In this document: positions 11,571 to 23,043 of the stretch, piece after piece
Layout: the number at the start of each line of letters is the position of its first letter
Numbering within the stretch: position 1 is the first letter of the stretch
NCBI RefSeq assembly: GCF_020379485.1
Contig: NC_063446.1
Location: 20,734,610-20,798,609, forward strand
Reading direction: 5' to 3'
Length of the DNA stretch: 64,000 nucleotides
Origin: Brassica napus
Lineage: Eukaryota; Streptophyta; Magnoliopsida; Brassicales; Brassicaceae
Made by a program: the position numbers and the translations under genes
The notes under the pieces: generated by a model
Database searches by the model: none
Seen by the model: the letters and a program-made list of their open reading frames with translations, nothing else
What the model was told of the DNA's origin: nothing

Positions 11571-11803
11571 CGTCCTTTTTGTGAATCCAAACTCTCTTTA
11601 CCAGGACTGTCACCGTTCTGAGTTGCAAACTGACCATCAGGGCTCAATTCCCCATCCCCTGATGGTGTACTCGTCCCATTGCCAGAGAGATTTCTCTATA
11701 AAGTTTTGTTCATCACCTCAGCAACTTTAAAAGGGGTGATAATCTCGGCGTCCCCTTTACTCTCAGATAAGCATGCAACTGCAAGGATCTGAATCTGCTC
11801 CCC
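11571..11803 (-). pseudogene. Decayed exon of an unidentified gene
   Basis: A good acceptor (tacttacag, minus strand) ends at 11804. One frame then runs about 75 codons (EQIQILAVACLSESKGDAEI, later GDGELSPDGQFATQNGDSPG), broken by a single TAG at about 11699. A possible donor (GTATCT) follows. Its product is not recognised. It lies upstream of the 10622-11236 fragment on the same strand and may belong to the same former gene. Confidence 0.4.
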
Positions 11804-13115
11804 TGTAAGTAGAAACAAATGCCTCTGATGTTACAACAGTTTGTATCAGTTTTAAATGATGAAACATCTGAGAGACAGAGCATATACCAGTAAACACAAA
11901 GGAGGGATCCAGAGACGTAATGACTGAATATCAACAGACTCAGACCAGTTATCCGGGATCTCTTCTGTAATAAGAAGAGATCACCACCACATTAGATTAA
12001 GTAGAGAAGAAGGTAAAGTTCAAAACTTTCAAAATTGGATATTATACTATATGGAACATAGATCCATCCTTCTTCCTCAGACACATCTTAGAACCTCCCC
12101 ATACCAAAGCCACCAGTGTTTGCGTTTGACTCTCCATTACCATCGTCTTCCTCCAAGGCGTGTGATGGTTCCAACTCTCTGGCAGTGTCATGAGATGTTT
12201 CTCCGGCAGGACGTGAAGTTTGATGGCCATGGAGATTTCTGGCGCTTTGGCTCCGGCTTGACAAAAACCACACTAATTTTAAAACAAAAGTAAAAAAAAA
12301 TTAGTATTTCAATACTTCCTACCACATTCTTCGTCTCACAACGAAAACAATAAAACAGTTACTGATAACGAAATCGAGACTCACGCCTAAGCAGAGACGG
12401 TATATTCTTTGACAAACATCTATGTATGAGTTGGAAGGTATTATATACTTGAAGAGAGGAGATAGACAGAGGAATGGAAATCAAAAATGATAACTACCAC
12501 AAAATACCAAAAAGTTTGATTAGAAATATTAGGCGTGAGTCTGTGAGGTATTTCATTATTTAAGATATATGTTCGTGTCGAACCTTTGCGTCGAGAAGAA
12601 GTATGTAATAGATATGGAAGTACTTGCGTTTTTCTTGACGTTAGGCGACTCCCACAAACTGAGGAGGCGAGCAACAATGAATTGAGAAGTCCAGGCAAGT
12701 CAGAGCCTCAAAGGTGAATCGTAACTCACTATCCTCGACAACTTATATAATGAGCATCAAGCAGTGAAGTAATTGAGAAGCCATAATATTCTCTTCAGTT
12801 TTCAGAACTGATTTCAATTGGGCATTGTGAGATGTAAAACGGTTTGTGTGAATCAGATAATTTGTTCGTCGATGGAGGCGAATCGGCGAGTAAGTCACGA
12901 ATGTTTCTGATGACATGGCTCATTCTTAACTTATGAGTGGCTGGAATTTTCATGCCTAAGTGGACACCTTAAAAACTCTGGTTATTCTCCTTTTAGTATT
13001 GTGATATATAAATATATATTGTTTTTACACTATTAATGTGAATAAATTGCCTCGGTCGACTAGATTAAGTGGCTTAGCCTGAGCTTTTTTGTGGAGATTC
13101 AATTTTCATAAATAA
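11804..13115 (-). other. Remaining parts of the decayed gene region and flank
   Basis: A possible further exon lies at 12088-12273 (minus; Ser/Glu/Asp/Gly-rich, ending GESNANTGGFGMGRF), and a short frame at 12590-12698. Neither product is recognised. The plus strand at 12871 reads ATGGAGGCGAATCGGCGA before a possible GTAAGT donor, but no continuation was found. The rest is AT-rich. Confidence 0.3.
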
Positions 13116-13144
13116 CTAGATATGGATCCGCGCTGTGCGCGGAT
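13116..13144 (-). mobile_element. Helitron 3' terminus
   Basis: On the minus strand the hairpin ATCCGCGC-ACA-GCGCGGAT (13144-13126) is followed by ccatatCTAG (ending 13116) and a host T. The element body lies to the right; no TC 5' end was found. Confidence 0.7.
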
Positions 13145-13346
13145 ATTATTTTATAAAATCTTACTAAAATTATCCATATTATTTTATACGGTTTCGAATT
13201 TGTCGGTTTTTTGTGTTATATAATAGGTGGATATAATAAACTTTTTTGACATCTAAATTATATATTGTCTTTATAAGTATACAATTGATTTGTATTATAA
13301 CATATGTTGTACTTGATGCTAGTTTGTAATGTATAATGTTTCATAT

Positions 13347-14010
13347 ATAGTAGGGGTGGGAATTCAACTACTCATTCAGGTTTGGTTCGGGTTTACTTAA
13401 GTTTAGAGTTTTCGAGGTTAAAATTTTAGTTCTATTGGTGACAAAAAAATATTAGCTTCATTTGGGTATTTATAAATTTCGGGTAGGGTTCGTTTGGATC
13501 TTTGTGTATTCGGTTCGGGTTTGGATAACACGTTAAAATTACTTTTAAAAATTTTAAAGTCATATATGCTTTAATTTTTTAAAAATCTAAAATAAAATAA
13601 TATGTTACATATAAATTTGAATAATGTATGCTGATATACCTAAATTTAACATATAAATTAGTTTGGATTTTATATTTGGGTAGAAAATTAATAGATATTT
13701 TAAGTATGTTTAGTGTTTTGAATATTGTTTGAATATTTTAGATATTTACTTTTATTATCTGTATATATTTTTTAATATTTTGGACAATTCCAAAATATCT
13801 AGTATTTTAGATATTTTATATATTAAGCCTAAAAATTAATATATTTAAGTATGTAGATATATTTGGATACATTCAAATATCAAAAATATTTTGGTTTGAG
13901 TCAGACTCGGTTCTCTCAATACCAAAATTTTAAACTCATTCGAATATTTAACTAATTTATGTTCAAGTTCAGTTCTTAGGATTCAGTTTAGTTCTTCGGA
14001 TTTGGGGTTT
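13347..14010. repeat. GGTTCGGGTTT-rich dispersed repeat
   Basis: Both ends have degenerate ggttcgggttt/cggatttgggg motifs (start ggggtgggaattc, end gcccaactctaatatg) around an AT-rich core with atattttagatattt units. The same family, in the other orientation, is at 23044-23710, with remnants at 25798-25990, about 47800-48000 and 53720-53960. It is non-coding. Confidence 0.6.
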
Positions 14011-15420
14011 TCGCCCAACTCTAATATGTAGTAAATTAGTGGTTTGATTTAGGGATTGATTGTGATATATTTTTTTAATTGAGGAGGTGATTTTGTTAAA
14101 TCTTTATATTATTTTAAATTACATTATACAAAATAATTTAGTTCAAATAAACATAATTTATAATATAATTTTAACTCAATTAAATTTGTTTAATCTAATT
14201 ATTAGTTTCATTACATTTTTTGAACATTGTAGTTATCAAAGTGTATTATTGAAAAATATACATGCTTAATTGTGCTTTAGAAATTTCATATTAAACATCA
14301 GGATTAATAACTTTTTCTAAAAATTTATGTAGATATTATTAAATATATCACAATTTGTTAGGGATTTATATAGGTTACATTTTTTGTGGAAAAATATTAC
14401 ACATTTGGTCCATCTAATATCAATTGATAGTCTTTTAAAATACATTACTTTATCCAGTAAATAATATTTTCATTTATGGATTAGACCCATCAATCAAACA
14501 CGATATTATTTATGTAGTATTTTTAAAGGCATTTTGATTGAGCTATTGGAATAAAATAAAAGAGATAAAAAATATATTTATGAATAATAAGTAGCAGATG
14601 ACGTCAAATGTAATTGAAAACATTTGTCTTTCATTACTATTTGATGGATTGGGCTCATCAAATAAACATATTATTATTTGTTCATTATTATTTGAAGGTA
14701 GACTATAAGGAGAGCCATGTCTTGATTATTATAAGAATAATTTAATTTCGTATTGTTTTTCTATTAGTAGATAACCAAAGGTACGTTTAATATGACGCTG
14801 ATTTAGTTGTATGTAACGAAGTTGATTTAATTTAAGTAGTTTGGTAAATTTTATATAAGTAGCGTATATGTATTACTGTAATATTCTAATAAGAGTCCAA
14901 AAGTTGATTGACAACTTTTAAAGGTAGATAAAAAATAGGATTCTATTTTAATAGATTAAATTATTATTTTTAGATATAGCCAAAGGGTGTTGTTTAAAAT
15001 GATAACACAACGTCATATGTACAATCAGCTGATTAACTGTGGTCAATGTACATTTAAGTAAAATTATACTAAGTTCATGATGAAAATACATAATATTTCA
15101 GAGTTGTGAAAGAAAAGACACTATTTAAAAAGCTCAGGTTAAAATAAGCCTTTCTCCCCAATGTAGATCTTTTGGACAGTTGATAAAAAAAAAAGATCTT
15201 TTGGACAAAACTCACTAAAAAGGAAAAGTTTCCGTATATATATAGAAAATAAATCCAAAACACTATTTGATTGTTAAAAAGAAATTTAAATATTTTCAGG
15301 AGTTTATTTTCTTTAGTTACCATTCCCATATATAGAATATTCTGTTCTTCTTCATTGTCTTTCCAGTAAAAACAAATTAAATTTAGATTTTATTCTAGGA
15401 GAGTGTTTTCAGCAAATTGA
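14011..15420. other. AT-rich intergenic DNA
   Basis: No gene is seen. Two related stretches (about 14480-14530 and 14640-14700, with gattgggctcatcaa and attattatttg motifs) suggest an old repeat. Confidence 0.5.
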
Positions 15421-15725
15421 CAAAAGGCAATTTCTCAAATTGTTCATTTTAAGTTTTTGTCACAAAAATAACCATCAAAAAATAAAATAATCAAAATATC
15501 TTTTTTTTTTTTTGAAAATTTTATTATTTATTATTTTTTTAAAAAAATTTGAATATATCCCCAAAACTTAACCCTTTAATTCAAAACCCTAAGTTTTAGA
15601 TTAGTTAACCCTAAAGATATAAATACATATTTACTTTTCAATAAAACATTTTTTGGTCATATTTATCTTTAGAAGTCTGTTTTTGTAAAAATAAACCAAA
15701 AAAGGTTATCTGAGAGAATTTCTAT
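15421..15725. mobile_element. MITE-like repeat (third family copy)
   Basis: It runs from ggcaatttctcaaattg/aagtttttgtcac through ccctaagttttagatt and gttaaccctaaagatataa to ggttatctgagagaatttct, collinear with the copies at 1880-2045 and 6940-7640 in the opposite direction. It is non-coding. Confidence 0.6.
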
Positions 15726-17030
15726 TCAAAATTTCATATATTTCTTTTGAAATTAATTATATTAAGTCCATGATAAAAAGCACTGTTACAAAGTTCGCCA
15801 AGGGAAGGCACGACGAAAAAAAAAATCATGTTGAAATAGGTCTTCCTCCCGTTCGATTGGGCCGTTCTCAAGGTCTTCTTAATATTAGACCTTATATAAT
15901 ATTCAGTCTTTTTTGGAATAGTGTGCTAGTGAGATGAATGTATGTTTTTACTTTTATATGGATAAAAATATTTGTTTAGATTGTCGGTTGAATACTTCTT
16001 TAGTTTTGGTTTTGAGAAAAATTCAAATTAAAATCAAGTTTACATTTGCTTTTGTTCATCCATAGATGTGGTTTTGAAATTTTCTTCTTGGATGGTTTTG
16101 GATTAATAACTAATTAGTTGCGGACCATTTTGTAGTTAGTTGTTAATTACCTTAATGATAAAGAAGAAAAGGCTATATGCCTTCAACACCAACCGATTAC
16201 TCTATCAGGTCTAGTCAGGAATCTCTACAAGAAAGTAGTTACCAAACCTATAGTACAATATAATTAAATCATTTAATTTATTCACTTCGGTTAGAAATCA
16301 AAATTCAGTTGGGTTTTCAGTTGATGTTTGGGTTAAAATAAATTTTGATGTAATTCTCTGGAATCAAATTGTTTGCTTCCAACATGTCTGAAGCTAATTT
16401 TAAATTAATTGTGCATACTCATCTAGTTATGAACCATTGAACTACTATAAACGATAAACGTAAAAAACGAAATGTGATTAACATGATAAAGCAAAGAAAG
16501 AAAGTATAGGTCAACGTCAACCAAACAAGAACTTACGTCAACGAAAAGAGCTAATATGTTTTAAAGTTAATCAAAGAACCGACAAGATCGTGAAGAATGA
16601 ATGAGTTGTGTGTGGCATGTTCGGTCTTACAGCCTTTTCCAGTTTGTGTCTCTCACAACTACACAATTTTCCATTATTACATCAAATTTATACTATTAAA
16701 TTGAGTTGAAAATTACTTGTAGGAAAAAGGATAACTAACGTCGTAACGCGTTATAAAGTATTTTCCATTGTCATGGCCATAATGTCGGGAGTATTATATA
16801 CGTCTTTTCTTCGACCATTATGTAAGTACACATACATTGATTAACCTAGAAGTAAAATTTCTCAAAACCTTTATAATTTTCAATCAGACTTCGACACATC
16901 CATCACTGCATTGCTTCTTTTTTTTTTTTTACTTCACATGATGCTGGTCGACGAACTAGACTACTTAACTCGGTATTTAACAAACGTAACTTATCATTCA
17001 TAAAATTTGGTATATGAAATAATGAATATG
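15726..17030. other. Intergenic DNA
   Basis: No gene or element was recognised; only short T- and A-runs are notable. Confidence 0.5.
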
Positions 17031-17044
17031 AAAGAACGTTTTGC

Positions 17045-17484
17045 AGAGAAGTTTGGCAGCTTGTCTTAATCCGTCTTAACCCACCTACAAATGCTTTCCA
17101 TGACTGGAATGAATTGCTATCTTGGATCAGATCGTCTGCTATTCAAAGCTCTATCCTTCTCTGTAAGTTGGCTGTTCAATCAACGATATACCACTTGTGG
17201 AAGCAGAGGAACAACGTTTATCACAACAACATCATCATTGGACCTGCAGTGATTGCGAGAATGATCTACAGAGAAGTGAGGAACACAATCATGGTAAAGG
17301 AAAGATGGGAAGAAATTTCATAATCTCTTGTCAAGTTGGATTATCTAACTAGTAGGCTTTATTAGCTATCGTTGCTCTATCTTGTTTTTTCCTTATTTTT
17401 GCCAAGGTAGAGTAGTTTTTAGATTACGCTTTTTGTATAATCTGAACATCGTTAATATGATATTAACATTCTTACAAAAAAAAA
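17045..17484 (+). mobile_element. 5'-truncated LINE, 3' end
   Basis: The open frame ending at 17323 encodes the tail of a LINE pol protein after the RT zinc-binding region (TIYHLWKQRNNVYHNN, then IYREVRNTIMVKERWEEIS). It is followed by a short 3' UTR and poly-A (about 17476-17486). The 14-bp target duplication AAAGAACGTTTTGC is exact on both sides (17031-17044 and 17485-17498). Only about 440 bp of the element was inserted. Confidence 0.85.
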
Positions 17485-17498
17485 AAAGAACGTTTTGC

Positions 17499-18139
17499 TT
17501 CAAGTAGATTAAAAAGGGAATAATAATGATATTTTGGTACTCATGAGTCAAGACCCATGTGTCGTATAATTGCAAGTAAAGTGCGGGCTGATATGTTGGA
17601 CAAGATTTGCTTAGTGAGTGGTATATCTTTACTTTTGAATTTTTCTTTTAAACTCCATAGTAAAACGATATATCGTAAAACAGTTTTTGTCTTTGTTCTT
17701 CTGCTTTGATAAATTGCTTTACCTCAGTTTTAATTGTATAGTCAACTGTGGCCTAACTAAAATAATATCTATATGGTTACGCTAATTTCACTTAAAGTCA
17801 TCATTTTCATATTAATTAACCATCACGTATTCTCTCTTTTTTTTTGAACAACATCCATCACCTATTCTCCAAAATAGATTTTCCTAACCATTTCATCAAC
17901 TGTAACCTAATCACAGCCTAAATCAACTATTTTTAAAAAAAGATATTTAAAACCATTTAATAAAGACATAAAAAACTAATTAAATTTTAAAATCACTTCC
18001 TGATATTTTAACCATGTATCTTTCTCTCCAAATCAAAAATTAATGCGACAGATAACATGATTTACGTGTATTTATTAGTTGAAGGGAATCGAAGTATATT
18101 ATATAGGAATATATTAAAACAAAAAACAGTTCAAGATCA
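17499..18139. other. Intergenic DNA
   Basis: AT-rich. It includes the 3' flank of the small gene that ends at 18140. No other feature was recognised. Confidence 0.5.
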
Positions 18140-18487
18140 TCAAACTTGAAGAGAGAATAGAGGAGGAAGATCAGAGATAGTTCGTGAAGAAGACGAGGAC
18201 GACAAGAATCGTTTAAACGATTTGATGAAACGAGAGATAAGATTTTTGCAAAGGCAACTATTATTCTTCCTCAGCTTCCTTAGCTTCTTACCGATTCTCA
18301 TTCTTATTCCAGCTACTCTGATTATAATCAACGGTCCAGATGATCTCTTCCTCTGGTGCTGCTGTCTTGTCCTGTTGTCTGCCCGTTCTAGAACCTTCTG
18401 AATTAGAAATTGAGCTCTTCTGTGAATTAGCTCTTGGGGATCTTCTTTCTCCATCTTTGTGTATACGTATGGATTATTCCTCGCCAT
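18140..18487 (-). CDS. Small basic protein of unknown function, 115 aa
   Basis: A single-exon frame begins MARNNPYVYTKMEKEDPQEL. It continues with an Arg/Gln-rich stretch (residues 30-47), a hydrophobic patch with SGPLIIIRVAGIRMRIG (48-64), a Lys/Arg-rich part with Cys pairs, and a Ser run ending SDLPPLFSLQV. The frame is open upstream to an ATG at 18568, but a TATA box at 18570-18579 lies just before that codon, so transcription should begin near 18540 and the ATG at 18487 is the better start. I do not recognise a named family; the N-terminus looks conserved rather than random. There are no introns and no clear signal peptide. It could be a short crucifer-specific gene. Confidence 0.55.
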   Translation of the reverse strand: MARNNPYVYTKMEKEDPQELIHRRAQFLIQKVLERADNRTRQQHQRKRSSGPLIIIRVAGIRMRIGKKLRKLRKNNSCLCKNLISRFIKSFKRFLSSSSSSRTISDLPPLFSLQV

Positions 18488-18569
18488 TATTGCCGTTGAT
18501 TGATCCTTGTGAGTTTTGTCCTTTGGAGTATTTAGAAAGATTGTGCAAGCTAATAACATGAAGTACACA

Positions 18570-18579
18570 TAAATATATA
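18570..18579 (-). promoter_or_regulatory. TATA box of the small basic-protein gene
   Basis: The minus strand reads CTATATATTTATG here, about 85-90 bp before the chosen start codon at 18487, an ordinary plant TATA spacing once a 50-60 bp leader is allowed. Confidence 0.5.
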
Positions 18580-19151
18580 GTGAGGGAGGAGGGCGAGGGC
18601 GTGAAAGAGACCATGTGAGTGTTATTAATTGTTGTGTTGTGTATGACTAAATGAGTAATACTGTACATATACATGTGGATTATTTTTCTAAGAGCAACCA
18701 CATCCCTGGGACATTTATGCAAGTCCTAAGATTTTTTTATTAATATTTGTAGGTTAGGACTTTCTTGTGGGACTTTTATGAAATTTGTGATTATTGGTAG
18801 GACTTTAGGTTGGTCCTTAGGTTAATTATTTTATTTTAAATAAACAGAATTATAAAATATAAGAAAAATCATATAAGTAGTTTAAAATTGGATAACTAAT
18901 AAGAAAAATAAATTTATTTATTTAATAGAAAATTAGAAACATTTTATTACATTCCATTTATTAAAAAAAAAGACTTACCTAAAAGCAAACACACATTTTA
19001 TTCATTTAAAAGAAATTAAAATATTACATATTATTATTTTGAAAATGTCCGAATTTATCTCATATATGTTCAATCAAATCCTTTTTTAATTGTTGATGGG
19101 TATGTGAAGTGTATTTTGGATATATGGTCACGAGAAGTGTATCTTGTGATA

Positions 19152-19505
19152 CTAGTGAAGTACATGTCTATCCCTTGCCCTCATCTCCTCCATCATGGCG
19201 ACATCCCACCACTTCCATACATGGCATTCTCCATCGTCAGCTTGGTCACAAGTGAAGTAAAGTCTTCCTCTATCGTTAAGAGTCTTCGAAGTTGCTAGTT
19301 TTGGAGCGCCACCACAGTAGCAGGTCTGCGGAAATCCGAACTCAACTTCGGGTTGAGGTGGGTATTGAGGCGGCTCTTGGTCCCGACAGATGGGCTCTTC
19401 TTGGTCCCGACGGATGAGCTCTTCTGTAGAGCTGTATCCACAGTCTGATGAATCCCCACAATAATCCTCTGAAAGAGATGGCTGGCTGTAGCTATATCGT
19501 TCCAT
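19152..19505 (-). CDS. GRF-type zinc-finger protein inside the Harbinger element
   Basis: A 117-residue frame begins MERYSYSQPSLSEDYCGDSS, has an acidic and Pro-rich front with two copies of RRDQE/CRDQE, and then a GRF-like zinc finger (about residues 60-105): CYCGG, then LYFTCDQADDGECHVWKWWD, giving the CxC...C...C pattern and the Trp-rich end of the family. GRF fingers bind single-stranded or structured nucleic acid. An acceptor-like tttcag stands directly before GAAATGG, so this may be a downstream exon of a longer transcript that starts in the Myb-like ORF. The position between that ORF and the transposase tail is where the transposase would be expected. Confidence 0.65.
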   Translation of the reverse strand: MERYSYSQPSLSEDYCGDSSDCGYSSTEELIRRDQEEPICRDQEPPQYPPQPEVEFGFPQTCYCGGAPKLATSKTLNDRGRLYFTCDQADDGECHVWKWWDVAMMEEMRARDRHVLH

Positions 19506-19584
19506 TTCCTGAAATAAACACACCAAATTTTAATTAAAACAGAAACTTTGATTCATGGTAAAACAGAAATAAACACAGCAAATT

Positions 19585-20193
19585 TTAATTAAAACAGAAA
19601 CATAGCAAACACAGAAACAGAAACACATAAGAATTTAAATAAAAACAGCACCAAGCATGGTCAAGCGTGAATTGTGTCTTCTGATCGGCGAAGTAGATGT
19701 CTTTGGCGAGCTTGAGAAGATCATTGTCATTCTGACCAGAACTCATCTGTCTCTCAGCTGCCGCGTATGCAGCACAGAATTTGTTCGTGTAATCATTGAT
19801 TTTGTGCCACCTCTGCTTACAATGGAGATGCTCTCGTGATTCACCACTCGCTTTAGCATGGGGACTTGACGCATAGAACTCACCAACTCGTTTCCAGAAA
19901 GTCCCTGATTTTTTATCAACTCCAACTACAGCATCCTTGGATGTGTTTAGCCACCCACTTATTAACACCTCATCATCGGCTGGAGTCCAGTTCTTTCACT
20001 CCCTAGAGGCAACTGGTGGGTTTTCGGGTGCAACTGGAGCCTGTGGTGGTTGTGAACTAAAAGCTGGGATGTCTGATGCTCCAAACTGATGAGGAGAACC
20101 ATAACTTTCATAAGGAAAGGTCTGGATGTTAAGAAAGCCGACGAAACTAGGACGAGGCTGACTAAATGGATTCAATGGATCACTTGAATCCAT
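19585..20193 (-). pseudogene. Harbinger Myb/SANT-like accessory protein, one stop
   Basis: The frame starts MDSSDPLNPFSQPRPSF, has a Pro-rich linker, then a trihelix/SANT-like domain: KNWTPADDEVLISGWLNTSK, later GTFWKRVGEFY and KQRWHKIND, the pattern of the DNA-binding partner of plant Harbinger transposases (often annotated glutathione S-transferase T3-like). A TGA at 19998-19996, where the reading otherwise continues in the same frame (ASRE, stop, KNWTP), cuts it; one base change from CGA would explain this. The C-terminal part after FTLDHAW runs into low-complexity sequence. Confidence 0.75.
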
Positions 20194-21610
20194 TGAGATT
20201 ATACGAGATAGAAGAGAGGAAGAGAGGTTGCTGCGTTTCAATAAGTGAAAGATTGATGTGTTTTAATAGGTGAAAAGTGAGGATGTAATAAGTAACCTTC
20301 TTAAAGACCTAACCACAAACTACCAGGGTCTAATCAGAACTTATTACAGTAATAACAACAAAGCTCAACTTTAAGCTTTATCTTAACCGAACGAGAACAA
20401 CAACAAACGAAACTATAAAGAAGACAGAAGATAGAAAACAACGAAACTATAGTAAACTTGTTTTCCAACTACTTCCCATTACACTCATCAAACCAAGCAA
20501 ACATATCTCCACGCTATCTTAAACATTCTTACACAAAATCACAAACACAGTACGGTATCTTACACAAAATCACAAACACAGTAAGCTATCTTAAAGTTTT
20601 CACAGTACGCTATCTTAAATGTCCACACCAACTAAAACAATTACATTTAAGTCATAAAGAAGACAGAAGAAATCAACTCAATGAAAACTTCTACTCTATA
20701 GGTGAGAAAAAACAAAGACTTGTCCGGTAACCAACTCTTTCAAACTACTAATCAAGTGTATGAAACAAAGAAATAACAACTTATGTAAACTACTCATCAA
20801 CTTATATAAACTACTCATCAAAGAAATAATCAACTCAATGAGGCACGGACTAATCAATAAACTACTCATCAAAAAAGAATTCTACTAATCAAACGGCTAA
20901 TCAATTAACTCCCTAATCAACCGATGTAAATTATCAGACATAGCTTCAGTTCTTAACCCATTGGTTCAATTTAGAACCCTAATCAATTAACCCTAATCAA
21001 TTAACACTAATCAACCGAGAAAGACAAACCTCGATTCGTTTCGATTCGTAGCACAACTGGGGCGAGATCCGTGTGGAGTGAGCGGGTCAAGACGGTTGTG
21101 GTCGAAATCGCCGTCCAGAGAAAGAGAATAGGGAGATGATGAGAAATGGCGCCGGAACTCGAGTTTCTCCTACAAATAAACATGCATAAACTAATCAAAT
21201 CCAAATACGATATAAACACAAATCCAGATCGATTATATAGTCTATACAATTCGAAAATCACAAAAGGGAGGTACGGGAAGGAACACGAACCTTCTGGGTG
21301 TTCGATTCGTCGGTTTTGGTACTCGATTAAACGAGAAAATAGAGAGGATTGCGACAACTTTCTTTCCTGTCGATATCGCCTTGTCGAGAGAGAGAGAGAA
21401 GAAGGAGACGAAGTGAATGAATCCCGACCAAACTCGACTCTCTCTCTCCCCTTCGGTTTGTCTTTCCCGAGCTGCCACGTACTCCCAAGGACTTTGTTAA
21501 AAACTTCTTATTCTGAAAACATTTGTCCGATTTTACTTTATTTTTCATTTTCTTTTGGGCCAATATTGGGTCGGGACTTGAGTTTAGATACGCCGATATT
21601 GGTGCTCTAA

Positions 21611-21984
21611 GTTTGTCTGCCTGCCAGGACCATTCACTTTCACACATATTTTTCGTACTTTATATCATTCAATAACTACAATTATGTAAGTATTTAGATA
21701 TATCTGATTTTTTTTGGTAAAATAGATATATCTGATCTGATTTATAATGTTTACAACAAACAGATCTAAATTTCTATAAGTGGAGGATTCACTGTGCAAC
21801 ATATATAACAATTCAACTCGCATAAATGATCGAATATATACCATCTGCAATATTAATATTATTTGCATATAGTATATTGATATGATTCAAACGTATCTTT
21901 TAAAGTGGTTTATGTGAAATATATTTCAACTTATAATTGAATATAAAATTATATACAAACTAAAATAATATTTTGTTATAAAAA
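21611..21984. other. Short AT-rich spacer
   Basis: Nothing was recognised between the Harbinger right end and the SINE-like pair. Confidence 0.5.
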
Positions 21985-22137
21985 AATGATAATAATAACA
22001 ACTCATCTCGTGGACTCTAGTCTGGTTTTGTAAAGCACCGATCCTAACCCCGCAGCAATGAATCTTAAATTCCTCATTCGTGTAGGTTATTGGTGCGTTT
22101 GGCGTTCCTTTGAACAAAGACCTCACCTTTTAACAAC
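21985..22137 (-). mobile_element. SINE-like repeat, copy 1 (minus)
   Basis: On the minus strand it runs from ttgttaaaaggtgaggtc through aacgccaaacgcaccaataac and gttaggatcggtg to a TTATTATTATCA-type tail. It pairs as an inverted repeat with the plus-strand copy at 22197-22372. Confidence 0.5.
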
Positions 22138-22196
22138 GTTCCCACAAGACGAGTTATCACTAATTGATCAACTGGTGAAAACTTGTCATGTGTGAG

Positions 22197-22372
22197 CATT
22201 GTTAAAAGGTGAGGTCTTAGGTTCAAGCAACGCCAAACTCACCGATAACTTACATGGAAAATCAATAAAAGATCATAGATAAGAGGTTAGGGTCGATGTT
22301 CTGGAGAGCCAGTCTGGAATCGACGAGACTAGTCGTTGCAATATACATCTTGCTTAACAAAATATTTTGGCC
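22197..22372 (+). mobile_element. SINE-like repeat, copy 2 (plus)
   Basis: It starts ttgttaaaaggtgaggtctt and contains a pol III B-box-like ggttcaagc, then aacgccaaactcaccgataac, ggttagggtcgatg and gagactagtcg. The order of motifs matches copy 1, and the two stand head to head with about 60 bp between them. Confidence 0.55.
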
Positions 22373-22379
22373 TACAAAT

Positions 22380-23043
22380 GTCTTTAAACTTTGAGTTAAC
22401 CTGGGTTCGTAGTGAACCAGGTCTCGTTAAATTATAAGTAAGTTTAGCATATTTCTTACATTATTGTCAATCATTTTGATATAATACAATTGCAATATTG
22501 CACGTTGATAACATTCACTTTTAATCTTCTTACTCTGGTTTTCAGAAATATTTGAAACAATTGCAATATTGGACGAGCTTTTTTGGTTTAGTCCTGGTTG
22601 TTTTTAGATGGTTTATCAAGATTGAGACAAACTTTGGAGACGGTCGTCAGATGAAATTTATATATTTAGCTTTGACCTCACATGATTATAAAACATATCA
22701 TTATATAATTTATATTGACAATTTGATATATTTGTTAACTTCTCTCTGCTTTGTGCCTTTTGGTGGCATTTATATGACAACACTTGCATGCATGTAACTC
22801 TCTATTTATTTATATTTTTTGACCAAATGGCTAATGTAAATCTCTATTTTCTAAGGTATCGATGATGGAAGCAACATGATAAGGAATCTCTCCTAATTAA
22901 TACTAAACCAATAGTATATTAAATGTGCATATATATATTAATTTTTTATTCGTATCCAATGTTTTGATTCATACTCATGTCAGCAAAATTGTGTATACTA
23001 TTTTTAATCATATACGGTTCAATTGATAAAACAAAACGATAGT
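22380..23043. other. AT-rich intergenic DNA
   Basis: No gene or element was recognised. Confidence 0.5.

Larger units (their letters stand above)
18692..21607 (-). mobile_element. PIF/Harbinger element, 2.9 kb, transposase body missing
   Basis: The left end GAGCAACCACATCCCTGGGAC and the right end, inverted GAGCACCAATATCGGCGTAT, form imperfect TIRs, flanked by TAA on both sides (18689-18691 and 21608-21610), the Harbinger target duplication. Inside, on the minus strand, are a Myb-like ORF (20193-19585) and a GRF zinc-finger ORF (19505-19152). A scrap after them (about 19100-19040) reads HQQLKKDLIEHIYE, the tail of a Harbinger transposase also seen near 42210. The DDE body is absent, so it is non-autonomous. 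The part from 20250 to 21600 is leader or promoter-like, with short direct repeats (cacaaaatcacaaacacagta). Confidence 0.85.

Noticed and set aside
20521..20620. Short direct repeats, possible CRISPR-like array
   Set aside because: Only two or three close copies of a roughly 20-bp motif without unique spacers, inside a plant transposon.
21146..21610. 154-codon plus frame at the Harbinger right end
   Set aside because: Antisense to the element's leader/promoter side, ends within the TIR, and has no recognisable domain.
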